From NCBI RefSeq assembly GCF_001277255.1, contig NZ_CP012264.1, positions 2,294,001 to 2,358,000 of the forward strand: a DNA stretch of 64,000 nt, given 5' to 3'. A model generated the notes under the pieces. It made no database searches and was not told where the DNA came from. It saw nothing but the letters and a program-made list of their open reading frames with translations. The stretch's first letter is position 1, and each line of letters starts with the position of its first letter. The translations under genes and the position numbers were made by a program. This document shows, piece after piece, positions 25,831 to 35,381 of the stretch. Source of the stretch: Cronobacter condimenti 1330 (GTDB lineage: Bacteria > Pseudomonadota > Gammaproteobacteria > Enterobacterales > Enterobacteriaceae).

Positions 25831-28506
25831 TTAGCGCAGCATATTGCGGATCACATAATGCAGGATGCCGTCGTTACGGTAGTAGGTCATTTCATTGCCG
25901 GTGTCGATACGGCAACGGCACTCCAGAACGTCGCGACTCCCGTCGGCGCGCGTTAAGGTTACGGGTACGGTCGCGCCCGGGGTCAGGCTTTGCAAAGCAC
26001 CGATATCGAGCGTCTCGTCACCCGTGAGCCCAAGTGTTTTACGCGTCACGCCCTGCGGAAACTCCAGCGGCAATATCCCCATCCCGATAAGGTTAGAGCG
26101 GTGAATACGCTCAAACGACTCGGCAATGACGACGCGAATGCCCAGCAATCGTGGACCTTTGGCCGCCCAGTCACGGCTTGAACCTGAGCCGTACTCTTTA
26201 CCGGCAATGACCGCAAGCGGCGTGCCCTGCGCCTGGTAACGCATGGCGGCGTCATAAATCGACATCACCTCGTTGCCCGGAATAAGGCGCGTCATGCCGC
26301 CTTCGACGCCCGGCACCATCTCGTTGCGAATACGAATATTAGCGAACGTCCCGCGCATCATGACTTCATGGTTACCGCGTCGCGAGCCGTAGGAGTTGAA
26401 ATCGCCTCTCTCAACACCATGACTTTGCAGGTAACGCCCGGCAGGGCTGTCTGCCTTAATGCTGCCTGCAGGTGAAATATGATCGGTGGTAACAGAATCG
26501 CCGAGCATCGCAAGAATACGCGCGCCATGGATATCCTGTACCGGTGCCGGTTCGGCCAGCATTTCATCAAAGAACGGTGAAAGGCGAATATAGGTTGAAT
26601 CATTCTGCCAGTCATAGGTGTCGGAGGCTTCCACCTTAATAGAACGCCACTCCTCGCTGCCTTCGAAGACTTCCGCATACTCTTTACGGAACATATCGGT
26701 AGAGACTTCCTCTACCGCCTTCGCTATCTCCTGCCCGCTCGGCCAGATGTCTTTCAGGTAAACCGGATCGCCTTTGCGGTCGTGGCCGAGAGGATCGGTT
26801 GCGAGGTTGATATTCATATTACCCGCCAGCGCATACGCAACCACCAGCGGCGGTGACGCCAACCAGTTGGTCTTCACCAGCGGATGGATGCGGCCTTCAA
26901 AGTTACGGTTACCCGATAACACTGCGCCGACGGTTAGATCGCCCTTCTTGATAGCCTGCTCTATCGGCTCCGGTAGCGGGCCAGAGTTACCGATACAGGT
27001 CGTGCAGCCGTAGCCCACCAGATTGAAGCCAAGCTCATCCAGCCACGGGGTAAGTTTGGCATGGGCCAGATAGTCTGAGACCACTTTCGAGCCTGGCGCC
27101 AGGGATGCTTTGACCCATGGCTGGCGCTTGAGACCAAGCTTAACGGCTTTCTTCGCAAGCAAACCTGCGGCCATTAACACACTTGGGTTAGAGGTATTAG
27201 TGCACGAGGTGATCGCCGCAATGACCACGGCGCCGTCCGGCAATTCATACTGATGCCCGCTCAACACATAGCCGACGGAATGCAGATCATTTTTTGGCGA
27301 ATTGACTTCAAGCTCGGTGCTGGCTGCGAAGGCTTTCGGCACATCGCCTAACCCGACACGGTCCTGCGGGCGTTTTGGCCCCGCGATACTCGCCTCGACC
27401 GTTCCCATATCCAGTTCGAGCGTGCTGGTGAAAACGGGTTCGTCCCCCGGGTTACGCCACATGCCCTGCGCTTTTGCGTACGTTTCTACCAGAGCGACCT
27501 GTTCTTCGCTGCGCCCACTCAGGCGCAAATAGCCGAGCGTGACATCATCAATCGGGAAGAAACCGCAGGTTGCGCCGTACTCCGGTGCCATGTTGGCAAT
27601 GGTGGCGCGGTCGGCCAGCGGCAGCGAATCGAGGCCGTCGCCAAAAAATTCCACAAATTTGCCCACCACCCCATGTTTACGGAGCATCTGAGTAACGGTC
27701 AGTACCAGATCGGTTGCAGTAATGCCTTCGCTGAGTTTGCCGGTCAGACGAAAACCTACGACATCGGGGATAAGCATAGAAACCGGCTGGCCAAGCATTG
27801 CCGCTTCCGCTTCAATGCCACCCACGCCCCAGCCCAGCACGCCGAGACCGTTAATCATGGTGGTATGGGAATCGGTGCCGACGAGCGTATCGGGGTAGGC
27901 CACCATCGCGCCGTCCTGCATCTCACTCCAGACGGCTTTACCCAGATATTCAAGGTTCACCTGATGGCAAATGCCCGTACCGGGCGGCACAACGCTGAAG
28001 CGACTGAACGCCTGCTGGCCCCAGCGAAGAAAGGCATAACGTTCGTGGTTGCGCTCCATCTCAAGACGCACGTTTTCTTCAAACGCGTTATCGTCCCCGA
28101 AATGGTCGACGGTCACTGAGTGGTCGATAACCAGATCGACCGGTGAGAGCGGATTGACTTTAGACACATCCCCGCCAAGACGCTGCACGGCCTCACGCAT
28201 GGCCGCGAGATCAACGACAGCCGGAACGCCGGTAAAGTCCTGCATTAACACGCGTGCAGGCCGGTAGGCAATTTCACGATCGGTATGGGCATGTTCAAGC
28301 CAGCCCGCAAGCGCCTGAATATCTTCAAGCGTTACGGTCTCACCATCCTGCCAGCGCAGCAGGTTCTCCAGTAACACTTTCAGTGATTTTGGTAACCGCG
28401 CGATATCACCCAGCTCCTGAGCAGCTTTTGGCAGGCTGTAGTAGTGATAGGTTTTATCCTGCGCCTGTAAAGTATCCTTGCTGGTTTCGCGTAGGGTCGA
28501 CGACAT
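25831..28506 (-). CDS. acnA: Aconitate hydratase A
   Basis: An 891-residue [4Fe-4S] enzyme that interconverts citrate and isocitrate, the stress- and stationary-phase form. The cluster ligands are visible in Ser-Cys-Thr-Asn-Thr-Ser and Gly-Cys-Thr-Thr-Cys-Ile-Gly-Asn. In apo form the family binds mRNA. The gene is preceded by the tiny ymiC on the same strand. The start at 28506 has a GGAGG ribosome site. Confidence 0.98.
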   Translation of the reverse strand: MSSTLRETSKDTLQAQDKTYHYYSLPKAAQELGDIARLPKSLKVLLENLLRWQDGETVTLEDIQALAGWLEHAHTDREIAYRPARVLMQDFTGVPAVVDLAAMREAVQRLGGDVSKVNPLSPVDLVIDHSVTVDHFGDDNAFEENVRLEMERNHERYAFLRWGQQAFSRFSVVPPGTGICHQVNLEYLGKAVWSEMQDGAMVAYPDTLVGTDSHTTMINGLGVLGWGVGGIEAEAAMLGQPVSMLIPDVVGFRLTGKLSEGITATDLVLTVTQMLRKHGVVGKFVEFFGDGLDSLPLADRATIANMAPEYGATCGFFPIDDVTLGYLRLSGRSEEQVALVETYAKAQGMWRNPGDEPVFTSTLELDMGTVEASIAGPKRPQDRVGLGDVPKAFAASTELEVNSPKNDLHSVGYVLSGHQYELPDGAVVIAAITSCTNTSNPSVLMAAGLLAKKAVKLGLKRQPWVKASLAPGSKVVSDYLAHAKLTPWLDELGFNLVGYGCTTCIGNSGPLPEPIEQAIKKGDLTVGAVLSGNRNFEGRIHPLVKTNWLASPPLVVAYALAGNMNINLATDPLGHDRKGDPVYLKDIWPSGQEIAKAVEEVSTDMFRKEYAEVFEGSEEWRSIKVEASDTYDWQNDSTYIRLSPFFDEMLAEPAPVQDIHGARILAMLGDSVTTDHISPAGSIKADSPAGRYLQSHGVERGDFNSYGSRRGNHEVMMRGTFANIRIRNEMVPGVEGGMTRLIPGNEVMSIYDAAMRYQAQGTPLAVIAGKEYGSGSSRDWAAKGPRLLGIRVVIAESFERIHRSNLIGMGILPLEFPQGVTRKTLGLTGDETLDIGALQSLTPGATVPVTLTRADGSRDVLECRCRIDTGNEMTYYRNDGILHYVIRNMLR

Positions 28507-28673
28507 AGCTCCTCCTTCAGTCCTGAGATAGCGATGCCCCGATTGTTATCAGGGTCTGTATTAAAGATAACACAAACATGTCGTAACGATTTGATAACAA
28601 CCCAAATCGCTAAAAGTGGGGAAAAACAGAGGGGGAAAAGCAAAGCGCCCGGCGAAAGCCAGGCGCAGTGGAA

Positions 28674-28772
28674 TCAGTGAGCAAGCATCCAGACAAGCTG
28701 ACACCAGAACAGGGAGGAAACCATAAACGCGCCAATCCATGACCAGTATTTGAGTGTGAGCTGATTATTCAT
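28674..28772 (-). CDS. ymiC: YmiC-like small membrane protein
   Basis: A 32-residue reading frame just upstream of acnA on the same strand: Met-Asn-Asn-Gln-Leu-Thr-Leu-Lys-Tyr-Trp-Ser-Trp, then a single hydrophobic helix (about residues 11-30) ending Met-Leu-Ala-His. It is in the position of E. coli ymiC, a tiny ORF upstream of acnA. Name is by position and size; the ribosome site (TAATAGG) is poorly spaced. Function unknown; it may be a single-pass membrane protein or a leader peptide. Confidence 0.65.
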   Translation of the reverse strand: MNNQLTLKYWSWIGAFMVSSLFWCQLVWMLAH

Positions 28773-28921
28773 ACCTATTACACCAATAATTTATACCGTT
28801 GATCATTCTGGCGAGGCCAGACTTGTTAGGATTGCTGTGTGTAATTTTTCTCGCTGCGTTAACAACAAGAAGAGATAAATTTAAGATAAATTAAATTCTT
28901 GTTTTTTATTATCTACGCCAT

Positions 28922-29098
28922 TCAGCGATTATTGTTTTTGTGATCTTCTTCAGCAAATAAAGCGATAAAATCTTGTTGCTCTTTTGTAAGCTTCCAGCCC
29001 GCAGGAAGGGAGGCAAAACCTGCTTTTGGGCCGTTTTCATGCCTGTCATCAGATTGACATATTGGCGAATGGGTGAAAGCGTGCTGTTGTAAAGCCAT
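28922..29098 (-). CDS. yciX: YciX-like small protein
   Basis: A 58-residue hydrophilic protein beginning Met-Ala-Leu-Gln-Gln-His and ending in an acidic-then-Asn-rich tail. It starts two bases after the ymiA stop (TAAGCATG), so translation is likely coupled. In E. coli ymiA and yciX lie in the same order between cysB and acnA. Function unknown. The frame is open further upstream (to 29176), but that part overlaps ymiA. Confidence 0.65.
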   Translation of the reverse strand: MALQQHAFTHSPICQSDDRHENGPKAGFASLPAGWKLTKEQQDFIALFAEEDHKNNNR

Positions 29099-29100
29099 GC

Positions 29101-29229
29101 TTAACCCCAAAATGTCCATACCATGAGCGCAATCCCAATCCAGAACAGGGCTGAGATGCCGAACACAGCCAGCCACGCTTTACGCTTAAGATCAGGATCT
29201 CTTTGCGATTCGTCGCTTTCTGATGGCAT
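29101..29229 (-). CDS. ymiA: YmiA, small single-pass membrane protein
   Basis: A 42-residue protein with a charged N-terminal half (Arg-Asp-Pro-Asp-Leu-Lys-Arg-Lys-Ala-Trp-Leu-Ala-Val-Phe) and one C-terminal transmembrane helix ending Val-Trp-Thr-Phe-Trp-Gly. This matches E. coli YmiA closely. The ATG at 29229 has a GAGG ribosome site six bases upstream, which decides it over the longer open frame to 29370. Confidence 0.8.
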   Translation of the reverse strand: MPSESDESQRDPDLKRKAWLAVFGISALFWIGIALMVWTFWG

Positions 29230-29547
29230 GGCTAACCTCGTACAATCGACATTGCTTATCATATGGTCACCAAACAATTGGCAGAAGTAATCATCAGTTG
29301 AGATAAATCCTAAAGCTAATCGCGTAAAAAATCCAGCGTATTTACGATCATTTTTGGAGGAAATATTCAATCTTTTGACGTGAAATAAATTATTGAAGTT
29401 CCGAATTTGCGCGCTCAGAGATTATTTCCTACTTTTGTCGTGACGAGACGACACCTTGCCCGCACTCTTAATATGGAGAAACAGGATTAATAGTTTCACT
29501 TAGTGCGAATGATTATGTTTTTAATTTGAATAAGGAAGGTAAAACAG
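29230..29547. other. cysB-ymiA intergenic region
   Basis: About 320 AT-rich bases between the cysB terminator and ymiA. It should contain the ymiA-yciX promoter. An open frame extending ymiA upstream is not supported. No clear operator found. Confidence 0.45.
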
Positions 29548-29577
29548 GCGTACCTTTGAACCAGTCGAAAGGTACGC
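29548..29577 (-). terminator. Terminator after cysB
   Basis: A 10-bp perfect stem (GCGTACCTTT with its complement, 10-base loop) eight bases beyond the cysB stop on the reverse strand, followed by CTGTTTTA. Confidence 0.65.
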
Positions 29578-29584
29578 GAGGGAA

Positions 29585-30559
29585 TTATTTGGCGGGTAAT
29601 TTGATATCTTTAAACATTGCTTCAATATCTTCATTCGAGCGTAACGCTACGGCGGCGTCAACCACATCACGTGTCAGGTGTGGCGCGAAACGTTGAATGA
29701 AATCATACATATAACTGCGAAGGAATGTGCTGCGGCGAAAACCAATTTTGGTCGTGCTGTGGCTGAAAATATCATGCGCATCAAGGCGCACCAGATCCGG
29801 ATCTGAGACTGGATCGACCGCCATGCTGGCAATGACCCCTACTCCGAGTCCCAACCGCACATACGTTTTAATCACATCCGCATCGGTCGCCGTGAAGACG
29901 ATTCGTGGCGTTAAGCCTGCACGGTTAAAGGCGGTGTCGAGTTCTGAACGGCCCGTAAAGCCAAAGGTGTAAGTCACCAACGGATATTGCGCCAGTTCTT
30001 CGATATTGACGCTCTCTTTAGAGGCAAGCGGGTGATCGGGTGTCACCACAATCGAACGGTTCCAGTGATAACACGGCAGCATGACCAGGTCGTCATAAAG
30101 ATGTAGCGCTTCAGTAGCGATAGCAAAATCCGCATTGCCTTTAGAAACCGCCTCGGCAATCTGTGTCGGTGAACCCTGATGCATATGCAGCGACACGCGC
30201 GGATAACGCTCGATAAAGCCTTTGATGACACCCGGAAGCGCGTATCGTGCCTGCGTGTGCGTTGTGGCGACATAAAGAGAGCCTTTATCCGGCCAGGTAT
30301 GCTCACCCGCAACCGATTTTATGGCGTCCACTTTCGAGAGCACTTCGCGGGCAATACGGATAATTTCCTGACCTGCCGGCGTAACCTGTGTCAGATGCTT
30401 GCCGCTACGGGCGAAAATCTGAATTCCCAGCTCATCTTCCAGCATACGCACCTGCTTACTGATGCCAGGCTGGGAGGTATAGAGCCCTTCCGCCGTGGAT
30501 GAGACATTCAGGTTATGGTTCACCACCTCAACGATATAGCGCAACTGCTGTAGTTTCAT
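29585..30559 (-). CDS. cysB: CysB, LysR-type master regulator of cysteine synthesis
   Basis: A 324-residue LysR-family regulator, the same length as E. coli CysB. The N-terminal helix-turn-helix (about 1-60; Ser-Gln-Pro-Gly-Ile-Ser-Lys-Gln-Val-Arg is the recognition helix) precedes an inducer-binding domain that senses N-acetylserine/O-acetylserine. It activates sulfate assimilation genes. Lies between topA and ymiA on the same strand. Confidence 0.98.
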   Translation of the reverse strand: MKLQQLRYIVEVVNHNLNVSSTAEGLYTSQPGISKQVRMLEDELGIQIFARSGKHLTQVTPAGQEIIRIAREVLSKVDAIKSVAGEHTWPDKGSLYVATTHTQARYALPGVIKGFIERYPRVSLHMHQGSPTQIAEAVSKGNADFAIATEALHLYDDLVMLPCYHWNRSIVVTPDHPLASKESVNIEELAQYPLVTYTFGFTGRSELDTAFNRAGLTPRIVFTATDADVIKTYVRLGLGVGVIASMAVDPVSDPDLVRLDAHDIFSHSTTKIGFRRSTFLRSYMYDFIQRFAPHLTRDVVDAAVALRSNEDIEAMFKDIKLPAK

Positions 30560-30703
30560 GACCGACCATCCAGAATCAGAGACGCCTGGAACACAGGCTT
30601 AAGACGATTTCATAATAAGAAAGGAAGATACTATAACCACTATATCATTTATAGCTTCTGTGTATAGGTCATCAAAAAAAATAGTAAGGTTGTTATAAAA
30701 GCA

Positions 30704-30729
30704 AAAAAGCCAGCATACGCTGGCTTTTT
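30704..30729 (-). terminator. Terminator after topA
   Basis: An 11-bp stem (AAAAAGCCAGC, ATAC loop) followed on the reverse strand by a T-run, 20 bases beyond the topA stop. Confidence 0.9.
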
Positions 30730-30748
30730 ACTCTGACTACCGTCAGGT

Positions 30749-33346
30749 TTACTTTTTCCCTTCTGCCCACTTGCCATCGACGTAAAACGCAGACCAGCCG
30801 GTCGCTTTGCCCTCTTTCTCAGAGGCGACATACTGCTGTTTGGTTTTACGGCTAAAGCGCACCACGGCCGGGTTGCCTTCAGGATCCTGCGCTGGCGCAT
30901 CAGCCAGGTAACGCAGTTTTTCCGGCAGGCGATCGCGAAAGCGTTGTAACTCTTCAACCAGCGGCGCACGGGTTTCGCGCGATTTCGGGAACGTGTTAGC
31001 GGCGAGGAATACACCCGCGGCGCCATCGCGCAGTACGAAGTACGCATCCGACTTCTCACACGGCAGTTCCGGCAGCGGCACCGGATCTTCCTTCGGCGGG
31101 GCTACTTCACCGTTACGCAGGATCTTACGGGTATTTTTGCACTCTTCATTGGTGCAAGCCATGTACTTGCCGAAACGCCCCATTTTCAGGTGCATTTCAG
31201 AGCCACACTTCTCACACTCAACGACCGGACCGTCGTAGCCTTTAATGCGGAACTCGCCCTCTTCGACTTCATAGCCGTCGCAGGTCGGGTTATTACCACA
31301 CACATGCAGCTTGCGCTTCGGATCGATAAGGTAGCTGTCCATCGCGGTACCACATTTCTGGCAGCGACGTTTGGCGCGCAGCGCGTTGGTTTCCGCGTCG
31401 TCACCTTCCAGCACGTTCAGCACTTCGTTTTCCGGCACCAGGTTAATGGTGGTTTTGCAGCGCTCTTTCGGCGACAGCGCGTAACCCGAACACCCGAGGA
31501 ACACACCGGTGCTCGCCGTACGTATCCCCATAGGACGACCGCAAGTCGGGCAATCGATACTGGTCAGCACCATCTGGTTCGGGCGCATGCCGCCTTCTTC
31601 CGGATCTTTTTCCGCCGTATCAAGCTGCTTGGTGAAATCGTCGAAGAACGTATCCAGCACCGCGCGCCACTCGGCTTCGTGGTTGGCTACCTGATCGAGC
31701 GAATCTTCCATCTGCGCGGTGAAGTCAAAGTTCATCAGATCCGGGAAGTTTTCTTCCAGGCGATCGGTGACGATTTCACCCATTTTTTCTGCATAGAAAC
31801 GGCGATTTTCTACACGTACATAGCCCCTATCCTGGATTGTCGAAATGATAGAAGCATAGGTTGAAGGACGACCGATACCGCGTTTCTCAAGTTCTTTAAC
31901 CAAAGACGCTTCGCTAAAGCGCGCAGGCGGTTTGGTGAAGTGTTGCGCAGGCGTCAGTTCAAGCAGAGAAAGTTTATCGCCCTGATTTACCGCCGGCAGC
32001 GTTCTGTCCTCATCACCTTTGCGCAGCGCAGGCATGACTTTCGTCCAGCCGTCAAAGCGCAGGATACGGCCACGCGCCTTCAGGCGGAAATCCCCCGCCG
32101 CAACGGTGAGCGTGGTGGAGTCATACTGTGCAGGCGTCATCTGACAGGCGACAAACTGGCGCCAGATCAGTTGATAGAGCTTCTGCGCGTCGTTTTCCAT
32201 GTCTTTCAGAGATTCCGCCAGCACACTTACATCAGAAGGACGAATGGCTTCATGCGCTTCCTGGGAGTTCTCTTTGCTGGCGTACTGGTTCGGGTTTTCC
32301 GGCAGGTACTTCTTACCGAACTCCTCACCAATATAGCTACGCACCATGCTTACCGCATCCTGACTCAGGTTCGTGGAGTCAGTACGCATATAAGTAATAT
32401 ACCCTGCTTCATAAAGACGCTGGGCCATCATCATGGTTTTCTTAACGCCAAAGCCGAGACGGGTGCTGGCTGCCTGCTGAAGTGTAGAGGTAATAAAAGG
32501 CGCGCCAGGTTTGCTGCTGGTGGGTTTATCTTCCCGCTCGACAACCTGGTAGCTCGCCCCTTTTAACTGCGCGACTGCCGCTTCAGTATCCTGACGGTTT
32601 ACCGGGCGGAACGGTTTATCTTTATGATGCGTGACCTGAACAGTGAGCTGATCGCTTTTCGGGGTCGACAGCAGCGCGTCCACTTCCCAGAACTCTTCCG
32701 GTACGAACGCTTTAATTTCGCGCTCGCGCTCAACCACCAGGCGAACGGCCACAGACTGTACGCGGCCTGCAGACAGACCGCGGGCGATTTTCTTCCACAG
32801 TAGCGGAGAAACCATATACCCCACGACGCGGTCCATAAAACGGCGCGCCTGCTGAGCATTCACACGATCGATGTTGAGCTCGCCCGGTTTATCAAAAGCC
32901 TGGCGAATGGCATTTTTGGTAATTTCATTAAAAACGACGCGGCTGTAACGCGTCTCGTCGCCGCCGATCACTTCCCGCAGGTGCCATGCAATGGCTTCCC
33001 CTTCGCGGTCAAGGTCGGTTGCGAGATAGATATGGTCGGCTTTTTCAGCAAGCGCTTGCAGCTCGGAGACCACTTTTTCTTTACCGGGTAGCACTTCATA
33101 CTGGGCTTCCCAGTTGTGCCACGGGTCGACGCCCATACGGTTGACTAACGCGCCACGTTCATCTTTTTTGACTTTTTTAGCCGTCTTAGTCGAGGCGGAT
33201 TCAGCGCTTTTTTTAGGGGCGGAGCCACTGGTCGGCAAATCACGGATGTGACCGACGCTGGATTTCACCACGTAGTCTTTACCGAGATATTTGTTGATCG
33301 TTTTGGCTTTTGCCGGGGACTCAACGATGACGAGAGCTTTACCCAT
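30749..33346 (-). CDS. topA: DNA topoisomerase I
   Basis: An 865-residue type IA topoisomerase that relaxes negative supercoils, the same size as E. coli TopA. The TOPRIM domain starts with Val-Glu-Ser-Pro-Ala-Lys and has Asp-Leu-Asp-Arg-Glu-Gly-Glu; the active Tyr is in Tyr-Met-Arg-Thr-Asp-Ser-Thr (near residue 319). Three tetracysteine zinc fingers and zinc-ribbon-like modules fill the C-terminal third. The ATG at 33346 has AGG upstream and the family start; the frame is open 34 codons upstream. Confidence 0.98.
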   Translation of the reverse strand: MGKALVIVESPAKAKTINKYLGKDYVVKSSVGHIRDLPTSGSAPKKSAESASTKTAKKVKKDERGALVNRMGVDPWHNWEAQYEVLPGKEKVVSELQALAEKADHIYLATDLDREGEAIAWHLREVIGGDETRYSRVVFNEITKNAIRQAFDKPGELNIDRVNAQQARRFMDRVVGYMVSPLLWKKIARGLSAGRVQSVAVRLVVEREREIKAFVPEEFWEVDALLSTPKSDQLTVQVTHHKDKPFRPVNRQDTEAAVAQLKGASYQVVEREDKPTSSKPGAPFITSTLQQAASTRLGFGVKKTMMMAQRLYEAGYITYMRTDSTNLSQDAVSMVRSYIGEEFGKKYLPENPNQYASKENSQEAHEAIRPSDVSVLAESLKDMENDAQKLYQLIWRQFVACQMTPAQYDSTTLTVAAGDFRLKARGRILRFDGWTKVMPALRKGDEDRTLPAVNQGDKLSLLELTPAQHFTKPPARFSEASLVKELEKRGIGRPSTYASIISTIQDRGYVRVENRRFYAEKMGEIVTDRLEENFPDLMNFDFTAQMEDSLDQVANHEAEWRAVLDTFFDDFTKQLDTAEKDPEEGGMRPNQMVLTSIDCPTCGRPMGIRTASTGVFLGCSGYALSPKERCKTTINLVPENEVLNVLEGDDAETNALRAKRRCQKCGTAMDSYLIDPKRKLHVCGNNPTCDGYEVEEGEFRIKGYDGPVVECEKCGSEMHLKMGRFGKYMACTNEECKNTRKILRNGEVAPPKEDPVPLPELPCEKSDAYFVLRDGAAGVFLAANTFPKSRETRAPLVEELQRFRDRLPEKLRYLADAPAQDPEGNPAVVRFSRKTKQQYVASEKEGKATGWSAFYVDGKWAEGKK

Positions 33347-33746
33347 ATTCACCTTTACCTGATTTGATTCTTCCAGAATACGTCGCACGTTGATTCGCCT
33401 TCTCTGGCGACAAGCCTGGTATATTGAGGCCGTCGCAAAGCTTATCAACCCCTTAATCCATCACCCAACGCGGTTGCGCTATTGCAGGTGGCTGAGTTGT
33501 CAGGTTTTATCGTGCAAATGCGCTACAGCACGACGGAAGTTCGGTCGAATGTCAAGCAATTCTGTTGCCAGATTTGCGAAAGCGTCACACTCTACCTGAT
33601 AAAATTCGTTACGCAACTTTATTAGCATGCAAAAGTGATAAACGCCACCAACGGCCCCGCCTGAAAAGCCCTTCCGGCAGCAGGGAAAATTTGCCCCTTA
33701 TACCCGGCGGGGCGTACACTATTACCCTGTTTGTAAGGAGATGATT
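33347..33746. other. topA-yciN divergent intergenic region
   Basis: About 400 bases between divergent topA and yciN. In E. coli this gap carries several topA promoters that respond to supercoiling and Fis. I see AT-rich segments but cannot place the promoters. No gene seen. Confidence 0.5.
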
Positions 33747-33998
33747 ATGCAAGAGATAACTCAACCCATCGATCGTGCTTCCCTGCTGGCTCATGCCAAT
33801 AAAATGATCCGTGAACATGAGGACTATATTGTCGGCATGGAGGCCACCGATGTTGAGCAAAAAAATGGCGTGCTCGTTTTCCGTGGCGAATATTTTATGG
33901 ATGACCAGGGGTTGCCTACAGCTAAAACCACAGCAGTATTTAATATGTTTAAATACCTGGCGCACCAGCTCTCTGAAAAATACCATTTGCAACCCTGA
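33747..33998 (+). CDS. yciN: YciN, small protein of unknown function
   Basis: An 83-residue soluble protein, close to E. coli YciN in length and sequence (Gln-Pro-Ile-Asp-Arg near the start; Leu-Pro-Thr-Ala-Lys-Thr-Thr-Ala-Val-Phe-Asn-Met-Phe-Lys). The AAGGAG ribosome site at 33735-33740 is six bases from the ATG at 33747 and abuts the ATG at 33741, so 33747 is the better start. Function unknown. Confidence 0.9.
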   Translation: MQEITQPIDRASLLAHANKMIREHEDYIVGMEATDVEQKNGVLVFRGEYFMDDQGLPTAKTTAVFNMFKYLAHQLSEKYHLQP

Positions 33999-34037
33999 AG
34001 CGAGTTGCATAACAGTACGGCCAATGTTTCTTTCATA

Positions 34038-34068
34038 AAAAAAGCGAGGTTTAACGCCTCGCTTTTTT
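34038..34068. terminator. Bidirectional terminator between yciN and sohB
   Basis: A 12-bp stem (AAAAAAGCGAGG with its complement, 7-base loop), A-run on one side and T-run on the other, four bases from the sohB stop. Confidence 0.95.
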
Positions 34069-34072
34069 CGTT

Positions 34073-35122
34073 TCAGAGCAGCGGCTTTTGCCCGCGCTGC
34101 CACCAGCGCAGTAGCAGACGATCCACGCTTTGCGCAGCGCTTCCTGTAAAGCGGTCCATTAACCGTTTACGCTGCATATAACGCAGGCTGACTACATCGC
34201 GGTCCTGCATACGGGAAATAATCAGGTCATCGCTGGTGCTGATGTCATCCACCAGCCCTTTTTCCTGGGCCTGCACCCCATACCAGTGTTCGCCAGTAGC
34301 AACCGCATCGATATCGAGCGAAGGACGCATGCTATGTACAAACGATTTAAAGAGCTGATGCGTCTCGTTGAGATCTTCGCGGAATTTCTCACGTCCTTCT
34401 TCGGTATTCTCACCAAGCAACGTCAGCGTGCGTTTATACTGCCCTGCTGTATGCAGTTCAATGTCAATATCATTACGCTTTAAGAGCCGGTTGAAGTTTG
34501 GGATCTGCGCCACGACACCGATGGAGCCGATAATCGAAAAAGGCGCAGCCACAATCTTATCTGCTACGCAGGCCATCATATACCCACCGCTGGCAGCCAC
34601 TTTATCCACGGCGACGGTCAGTGGGATCTGACGCTCACGCAGCCGCTGTAATTGCGAGGCGGCAAGTCCATAACCGTGGACGACGCCACCCGGGCTTTCC
34701 AGACGAAGCAGCACTTCATCTTGCGGCTTCGCCACCGCGAGCACGGCTGTCACCTCTTCACGCAGCGCGCGAACTTCATGGGCATCAATACTGCCTTTGA
34801 AATCGAGGACATAAAGCGTGGGTTTTCCGGCTGGCACCGCGTCACCACGTTTAGCACGTGCTTTGGCCGCCTTTGCCTCAAGCTTGTTTTTCTTCTTCTG
34901 GCTTTTATGCCATTGCTTATGTTGATGAGGGTCGAGCAGCGCGGCGGCAACCTCTTCCTTCATTTCTTTATACTCTTCACCAAGCCTTGTTACGCGCAGT
35001 TCTCCGCGCTGGGCTTTCTTACGCTGCGTAAGATTAGCGATAAGCGCGATAACGATGGCAATGGCGATTACCACCGTGACGATTTTTGCTAAAAACAGTC
35101 CATACTCTGCAAATAAATTCAC
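34073..35122 (-). CDS. sohB: SohB, S49-family membrane-associated protease
   Basis: A 349-residue S49 protease (SppA/SohB family) with an N-terminal transmembrane anchor (about 8-30) and a Lys/Ala-rich helical linker. The nucleophile serine is in Ala-Ala-Ser-Gly-Gly-Tyr. In E. coli it was found as a multicopy suppressor of htrA loss and is thought to act at the periplasmic face. It starts with GTG at 35122 behind a purine-rich GGTGGAG site. Confidence 0.95.
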   Translation of the reverse strand: MNLFAEYGLFLAKIVTVVIAIAIVIALIANLTQRKKAQRGELRVTRLGEEYKEMKEEVAAALLDPHQHKQWHKSQKKKNKLEAKAAKARAKRGDAVPAGKPTLYVLDFKGSIDAHEVRALREEVTAVLAVAKPQDEVLLRLESPGGVVHGYGLAASQLQRLRERQIPLTVAVDKVAASGGYMMACVADKIVAAPFSIIGSIGVVAQIPNFNRLLKRNDIDIELHTAGQYKRTLTLLGENTEEGREKFREDLNETHQLFKSFVHSMRPSLDIDAVATGEHWYGVQAQEKGLVDDISTSDDLIISRMQDRDVVSLRYMQRKRLMDRFTGSAAQSVDRLLLRWWQRGQKPLL

Positions 35123-35381
35123 TTCTCCACCTTTTATTCAGGCATGACTCGGCCGTTAGTGTAACTGAGGCCCGCGCCCACGTCTTGTAGCAAAGCGAAA
35201 CTGTGCGAGGCGTCTCGATGAAGATTTCTTTATTGATGAAACAGTTGCAAATAAAGCGCATCAGACACAACCGTCCCCCCGCCTGATTGAAATACACGTA
35301 AGATTAAGGCATAAAGCGTTTTTACCCGATGCGAAGCGAAACCCGGCCACGCGCCATTTCGCCCCCAGCAAGGAGTGACCT
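35123..35381. other. sohB-yciK intergenic region
   Basis: About 260 bases between divergent sohB and yciK. An AAGGAG ribosome site at about 35370 serves yciK. No other feature stood out. Confidence 0.4.
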
